NCBI GenBank assembly: GCA_007994965.1
Contig: VOPW01000001.1
Location: 1,550,001-1,614,000 of the forward strand
Length of the DNA stretch: 64,000 nucleotides
Source: Piscinibacter aquaticus
Lineage (GTDB): Bacteria; Pseudomonadota; Gammaproteobacteria; Burkholderiales; Burkholderiaceae_C
Direction of reading: 5' to 3'
Below the pieces are notes generated by a model, which saw nothing but the letters and a program-made list of their open reading frames with translations, had not been told where the DNA came from and made no database searches. Of this stretch, positions 57,935 to 64,000 are shown piece after piece; within the stretch, counting starts at the first letter, position 1; every line of letters begins with the position of its first letter. Position numbers and translations under genes: made by a program.

Positions 57935-58423
57935 ATGAGTGCGCCCCGAGTCGTCATCCAGACCCAGGACTTCGACCTCGGTGCCGAGGTGGCCGCGTTG
58001 CGCGCGGCCGATCCGGGCGTCGGTGCCGTCGCGAGTTTTGTCGGCACGGTGCGCGATCGCAACGACGGCCAGGGGGTCAGCGCGATGGAGCTCGAGCACT
58101 ATCCCGGCATGACCGAGAAGTCCATCGAGGCGATGATCGACGAGGCCTTCAAGCGCTTCGACATCCGCGCCGCGCGGGTCATCCACCGCGTCGGGCCGCT
58201 GCAGCCGCTCGACCAGATCGTGCTCGTCGTGGTCACCTCGGCTCACCGCGGTGCCTCGTTCCAGGCCTGCGAGTTCCTGATGGACTATCTGAAGACGCAG
58301 GCGCCGTTCTGGAAGAAGGAGACCACGCCCGAGGGCGCGCGCTGGGTCGATGCGCGGGTCAGCGACGATGCCGCGCTGGCGCGCTGGGGCATCGCCTCGG
58401 GCAACGCCGGAACCGCGGCGTGA
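57935..58423 (+). CDS. moaE: Molybdopterin synthase catalytic subunit
   Basis: An intact 162-residue MoaE. Signatures: VASFVGTVRDRNDGQGVSAM near residue 35, VIHRVGPLQPLDQIVLVVVT, and the catalytic Lys region FLMDYLKTQAPFWKKETTPE. With MoaD it turns cyclic pyranopterin monophosphate into molybdopterin. The stop overlaps the GTG start of crcB. Confidence 0.97.
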   Translation: MSAPRVVIQTQDFDLGAEVAALRAADPGVGAVASFVGTVRDRNDGQGVSAMELEHYPGMTEKSIEAMIDEAFKRFDIRAARVIHRVGPLQPLDQIVLVVVTSAHRGASFQACEFLMDYLKTQAPFWKKETTPEGARWVDARVSDDAALARWGIASGNAGTAA

Positions 58424-58808
58424 GCACGGCGGCCGTCGGCGCGCAGGTGCTGGCGGTGGCCGCCGGTGCGGCCGTGGGCGCGCTGGCGCGCTGGGGCGCG
58501 GGCCTCTGGCTCAACGCCCGCTGGGCCGGCTTTCCGCTCGGCACGCTGGTTGTCAACTGCATCGGCGGCCTGCTGATCGGCATGGCGCTGGCTGGTTCGA
58601 GCGCAGCCCCAACGAACTGCTGCGGCTGCTGCTGGTCACCGGCTTTCTCGGCGGGCTGACCACCTTCTCGGCCTTCTCCGCCGAATCGCTGCTGATGCTT
58701 CAGCGCGGCCAGTGGGGCCTCGCGGCCGGGCACACGCTGGCGCATGTGCTGGGCGCGCTGGCCTGCGCGGCGCTCGGCTTCAAGCTGCTGGAAGCGCTGC
58801 TCGGTTGA
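58420..58808 (+). CDS. crcB: Fluoride exporter CrcB (Fluc), frameshifted
   Basis: A four-helix dual-topology fluoride channel. The first half has GALARWGAGLWLNARW and FPLGTLVVNCIGGLLIGMAL with the conserved Asn. The second, one frame over, has LLRLLLVTGFLGGLTTFSAF with the Phe box and central Na site, then a last helix. The break at 58592 is a C lost from CCTGG (MALAWFERSPNELL). Corrected length is about 130 residues. Start GTG 58420 overlaps moaE. No fluoride riboswitch motif is evident upstream, as the gene is inside the operon. Confidence 0.93.
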
Positions 58809-58890
58809 TCTGCCTCAGGGATGCCGGCGCGGCGTCCCTTGAAATGGCGGCCGGACCGCCTCAGATCGGTCGCAATCGGAGGTTATTTCC

Positions 58891-61481
<2,591 letters not shown>

Positions 61482-61498
61482 CAACGCTGAAGGCGTTG
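61482..61498 (+). terminator. Short hairpin directly after clpB
   Basis: CAACGC (61482-61487), loop TGAAG, GCGTTG (61493-61498) forms a 6-bp stem starting at the base after the clpB stop. No T run follows, so termination here is doubtful; it may act with the palindrome 10 bases downstream. Confidence 0.35.
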
Positions 61499-61508
61499 CG
61501 GCGCAGGC

Positions 61509-61528
61509 TCACATCGCGCGCGATGTGA
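61509..61528. repeat. Perfect 20-base palindrome between clpB and the converging gene
   Basis: The half-site TCACATCGCG is followed immediately by its reverse complement CGCGATGTGA, with no spacer. It lies in the 89-base gap between two converging genes. It could be a cruciform-type bidirectional terminator, although there are no T tracts, or a protein-binding site. A second inverted repeat (GCCGCCCG, then CGGGCGGC, at 61562-61583) overlaps the stop of the converging gene. Confidence 0.6.
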
Positions 61529-61570
61529 AGGCGCCATGCGCCGGCAGAAGCCACGCGCACGGCCGCCCGC

Positions 61571-62844
61571 TCAGGCGGGCGGCGCGGGCTCGTCGAAGAT
61601 CGCATCCATGCGCTGCACCTGCAGGCGGGCCAGCGTCAGGTTGGCGTGCGTCTTGTCGAGCACGGCATGCAGCGCGAGGCCCGGGTGCTTGGGCACCGCG
61701 CGCAGCAGCAGGTGGTGCGCGCCGAGCGTGATCGCGGCATCGGGAATCGCATGGCCGAGCCCCATCGCGCGGCAGGTGCCGGCGATCGATGCGAGCAATT
61801 CGGTGCCGTGGCCGGCGAGGTCGTCGGCGCCTGGGCTGGCGCCGGCATGGGCCAGTGGCCGGCCGCTGGACAGCTCGAAGACGCAGCAGCTGACCATGCC
61901 GGTGAGTTCGGCGAGCTGGTGCACGTAGCGATCCAGGAGGGTCTCTGCCGCCGCCGGTGCCGCCGGGCGCTGGCGCGAGGTCGGCACGGCCGGCATCGGG
62001 CGCATCGCGAGCGGGGCGGCCGGCGCTGCGACGGCCGGCTCGTTGATGCGCGGAAAGGCCGGCGTCCGCGCCGCAGGCGCGGGCTCGCTGCGCGAGGGCC
62101 ACTGATCGCGGATGCGCGCCAGCGTGCCGTTGATGAAGCCCCGCAGGCATCGGCCGGCCGCGTAACCTGCGGGGTGGTGCGCACGTCGACCGCGGTGCCG
62201 CTGCCCAGCTCGGCGGCGACCGCGGCCACGGTGCTCGCGCCGGTGAGCGGCAGCACGAGGAGATGCCGGTTGGTCCAGCCGCCGGACAGGATGTCGGTGT
62301 GCATCGGCTTGAAGGCGGCTTCGAGCGCATGGTTGGGCAAGTCGCCGACCATGATCACCGCGAGGCGGCTGTTGGCCATCAGCGTGCGCGCGAGATCGTG
62401 GCGCGACACCGTATCGGCCTCCACCTCGGTGGAAAACATCAGCAGCCGCGTGCCGTCGGTGGTCGGCAACTCGACGAACTCCAGCGTGGCCAGCGCGGTG
62501 CCGTAGCCCTGGCGGCGGATGTGCAGCTTCTGCACCAAGCGCTTGCTCGCCGCGGCGATGCCGGCCAGCAGCCGGCGCGACGAAGTCGTGCCGACGTCGT
62601 GCACGGCGATGTAGTCGGGATGCAGATGATCGATCTGCTGCTGAAGTGCCTCGGCAGGCGCGCAGGACACGAACAGTTCGCGTTCGCCGGGGCCGACCTG
62701 CCGGCCAATCTCGCGGCTGTCCGGATCGCGCTCGTCATCGGACTCGCGCATCACCTGGGTGGCGAGTGCCGTCTGCGCACGCGTGGCTTGCCAAGCCTCC
62801 GGGGTGTCGGGCGCGTTGCCGAGCGGGCTGGTACTGAGGCTCAT
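61571..62844 (-). CDS. Uncharacterised protein with a roadblock/LC7-like C-terminal domain, frameshifted
   Basis: I do not recognise the family. The minus-strand ATG 62844 (AGGGA before it) starts SLSTSPLGNAPDTPEAWQAT. Residues about 50-210 look like a globular alpha/beta domain (ELFVSCAPAEALQQQIDHLH, DYIAVHDVGTTSSRRLLAGI, RLLMFSTEVEADTVSRHDLA, RLAVIMVGDLPNHALEAAF). A Pro/Ala-rich linker follows, then about 110 residues (LAELTGMVSCCVFELSSGRP, HGTELLASIAGTCRAMG, LVTL-type strands, LARLQVQRMDAIFDE) resembling roadblock/LC7 domains that bind GTPases. One G is missing near 62137. No signal peptide or membrane helix; likely cytosolic, about 425 residues. It is divergent from nadB and converges on clpB. 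A regulatory or scaffold role is only a guess. Confidence 0.7.
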
Positions 62845-63022
62845 GAATCGCGTCCCTGTACGGCTTGGTGAGGGGAGTGTAAGCGTCTGTATGTGCGCTG
62901 CGGCCTTTTCGGTCGCCGGGCGCCATCGTGGCGTGGATGTTTTCACGCTGCTGTCGCATGCACCCATCCCTAGGGCGGCGAAGGGGCCTCGATAGAATGC
63001 GTCGTCCTTCACGAAGTGTTTC
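62845..63022. other. Divergent intergenic region before nadB
   Basis: These 178 bases separate the uncharacterised gene from nadB. A TAGAAT box at 62992-62997 is a plausible -10 for nadB with about 20 bases of leader, but no -35 matches at standard spacing. GAAGTG at 63013-63018 may serve as ribosome site. No operator repeat or small gene is visible. Confidence 0.4.
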
Positions 63023-64000
63023 ATGAATCCTTCTGAACCCAGCGCCACGGATCCCGTCGTCATCGTTGGTGCGGGGCTCGCCGGTCTGACCGTCGCCTTG
63101 CATCTGGCCAAGACGCAGCCGGTGATCGTGCTGGCCAAGCGCGAACTGAACGAGGGTGCGACGGCCTGGGCCCAGGGTGGCATCGTCGGCGTGCTGGGCA
63201 ACGACGACAGCATCGAGTCGCACGTGCGCGACACGCAGGAAGCGGGCGCCGGCCTGGTGGAGGAACACACCGCTCGCTTCATCGCGCAGAACAGCGCCGA
63301 GGCGGTGGAGTGGCTGGTCGATCGCGGCGTGCCGTTCTCGCCCGACCCCGAAGGCCCGCTCGGCCTGCACTTGACGCGCGAAGGCGGCCACGCGGTGCGC
63401 CGCATCGCCCACGCGGCCGACGCCACCGGCAAGGCCATCCACGACGTCCTGCTCGACGAAGTGAAGCGCCATCCGAACATCATGCTGCGCGAGCGCTGGA
63501 TGGCGCTCGATCTCATCACCAGCCGGCACCTCAAGCGCGACGAGCAGCCGCGCTGCTATGGCATCTACGCGCTCGACATCGACCGCCAGCGCGTCGAGAC
63601 GCTGCCGGCGCGCGCGGTGGTGCTGGCGACCGGCGGCGCCGGCAAGGTCTACCGCTACACGACCAACCCCGACACCTCCACCGGAGACGGCATCGCGATG
63701 GCGTGGCGGGCCGGCTGCCGGGTCGGCAACATGGAGTTCATCCAGTTCCACCCGACCTGCCTGTACCACCCGCAGGAGCGCAGCTTCCTGATCACCGAGG
63801 CGCTGCGCGGTGAGGGCGGCCAGCTCAAGCTGCCGGACGGCACGCGCTTCATGCCGGCGCACGACGAGCGCGCCGAGCTGGCGCCGCGCGACATCGTCGC
63901 CCGCGCGATCGACTTCGAGATGAAGAAGCACGGCCTGGACTACGTGCTGCTCGACGCCACGCACCTCGGCGAGGCTTTCCTGAAGGAGCACTTCCCGACC
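63023..64000 (+). CDS. nadB: L-aspartate oxidase (NadB), 3' truncated by window edge
   Basis: NadB oxidises aspartate to iminoaspartate with FAD, the first step of de novo NAD synthesis. The FAD fold VVIVGAGLAGLTVALHLAKT is at residue 12. The active-site segments AWAQGGIVGVLGNDDSIESH, GLHLTREGGHAVRRIAHAAD, VVLATGGAGKVYRYTTNPDT and NMEFIQFHPTCLYHPQERSF, and the covalent-flavoprotein-family Arg region LRGEGGQLKLPDGTRFMP, are all intact. About 326 of an expected 530 residues are inside the window, with no frame break. ATG 63023 fits the family start. Confidence 0.96.
   Translation, partial: MNPSEPSATDPVVIVGAGLAGLTVALHLAKTQPVIVLAKRELNEGATAWAQGGIVGVLGNDDSIESHVRDTQEAGAGLVEEHTARFIAQNSAEAVEWLVDRGVPFSPDPEGPLGLHLTREGGHAVRRIAHAADATGKAIHDVLLDEVKRHPNIMLRERWMALDLITSRHLKRDEQPRCYGIYALDIDRQRVETLPARAVVLATGGAGKVYRYTTNPDTSTGDGIAMAWRAGCRVGNMEFIQFHPTCLYHPQERSFLITEALRGEGGQLKLPDGTRFMPAHDERAELAPRDIVARAIDFEMKKHGLDYVLLDATHLGEAFLKEHFPT

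Noticed and set aside
61636..63534. A 632-codon minus-strand open frame reaching across the intergenic region into nadB
   Set aside because: Only the part from 62844 downwards fits a real protein; the upstream part is the antisense of nadB, and the last part is out of frame after the indel near 62137.

Overview
The window is a very GC-rich stretch of bacterial chromosome packed with housekeeping genes. Gene content and order (rodZ-ispG-hisS-yfgM-bamB-der-hfq-hflX-hflK-hflC-DUF2065-hisZ-purA; rpsB-tsf-pyrH-frr-uppS-cdsA-dxr-rseP-bamA-skp-lpxD-fabZ-lpxA-lpxB-rnhB; alaA-hom-thrC) are typical of Betaproteobacteria, most likely Burkholderiales of the Rubrivivax/Leptothrix type. That placement is inferred from synteny and protein character; no database was searched. 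I see no phage, insertion sequence, integrase or CRISPR array.

Layout. 1-13.3 kb (+): end of rodZ, then isoprenoid, tRNA-charging, outer-membrane assembly, GTPase, Hfq/Hfl and purine genes, closed by a phosphoribosyltransferase and a terminator shared with a convergent tRNA-Leu. 13.5-15.7 kb: RNase R. 15.7-19.9 kb (-): amidase, D-amino-acid dehydrogenase and NAD(P)HX repair. 20-35 kb (+): translation factors, then undecaprenyl, CDP-diacylglycerol, MEP-pathway, BAM and lipid A genes, RNase HII and a TrmH-type methyltransferase. 35-38.5 kb: PEP synthase (ppsA) head-to-head with its regulator. 38.5-44 kb (-): pantothenate genes, a first molybdenum-cofactor set (moaA, mobA, moeA) and an NlpC/P60 protein. 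44-49 kb (+): acryloyl-CoA reductase, propionyl-CoA synthetase, an exported ATP-dependent DNA ligase and a cyanophycinase-like protein. 49-52 kb (-): PIN-PhoH ATPase, peroxiredoxin and an Mth938-like protein. 52-61.5 kb (+): alanine transaminase, homoserine dehydrogenase, threonine synthase, a second molybdenum-cofactor set (mobB-moeA, moaD, moaE), fluoride channel crcB, then clpB. 61.5-64 kb: an uncharacterised protein (-) and the start of nadB (+), running off the end.

The most striking feature is technical. About two thirds of the genes, including essential ones (bamA, tsf, frr, der, dxr, lpxB), carry one to five small indels that break the frame, roughly one per kilobase. They are annotated here as full-length genes with suspected sequence errors, not pseudogenes. 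When the frame is restored from conserved residues, most indels fall inside a reconstructed CCAGG or CCTGG. That is what uncorrected reads from DNA carrying CCWGG (Dcm-like) methylation would give, so the errors may record the host methylome. A smaller class changes GCGCGC runs by two bases, and a third shortens homopolymers.

No intergenic gap exceeds 300 bases; the largest are 35834-36062, 62845-63022 and 19911-20056, all between divergent genes. The best candidates for unfamiliar biology are the uncharacterised protein at 61571-62844, with a roadblock-like C-terminal domain, and the apparent MobB-MoeA fusion.
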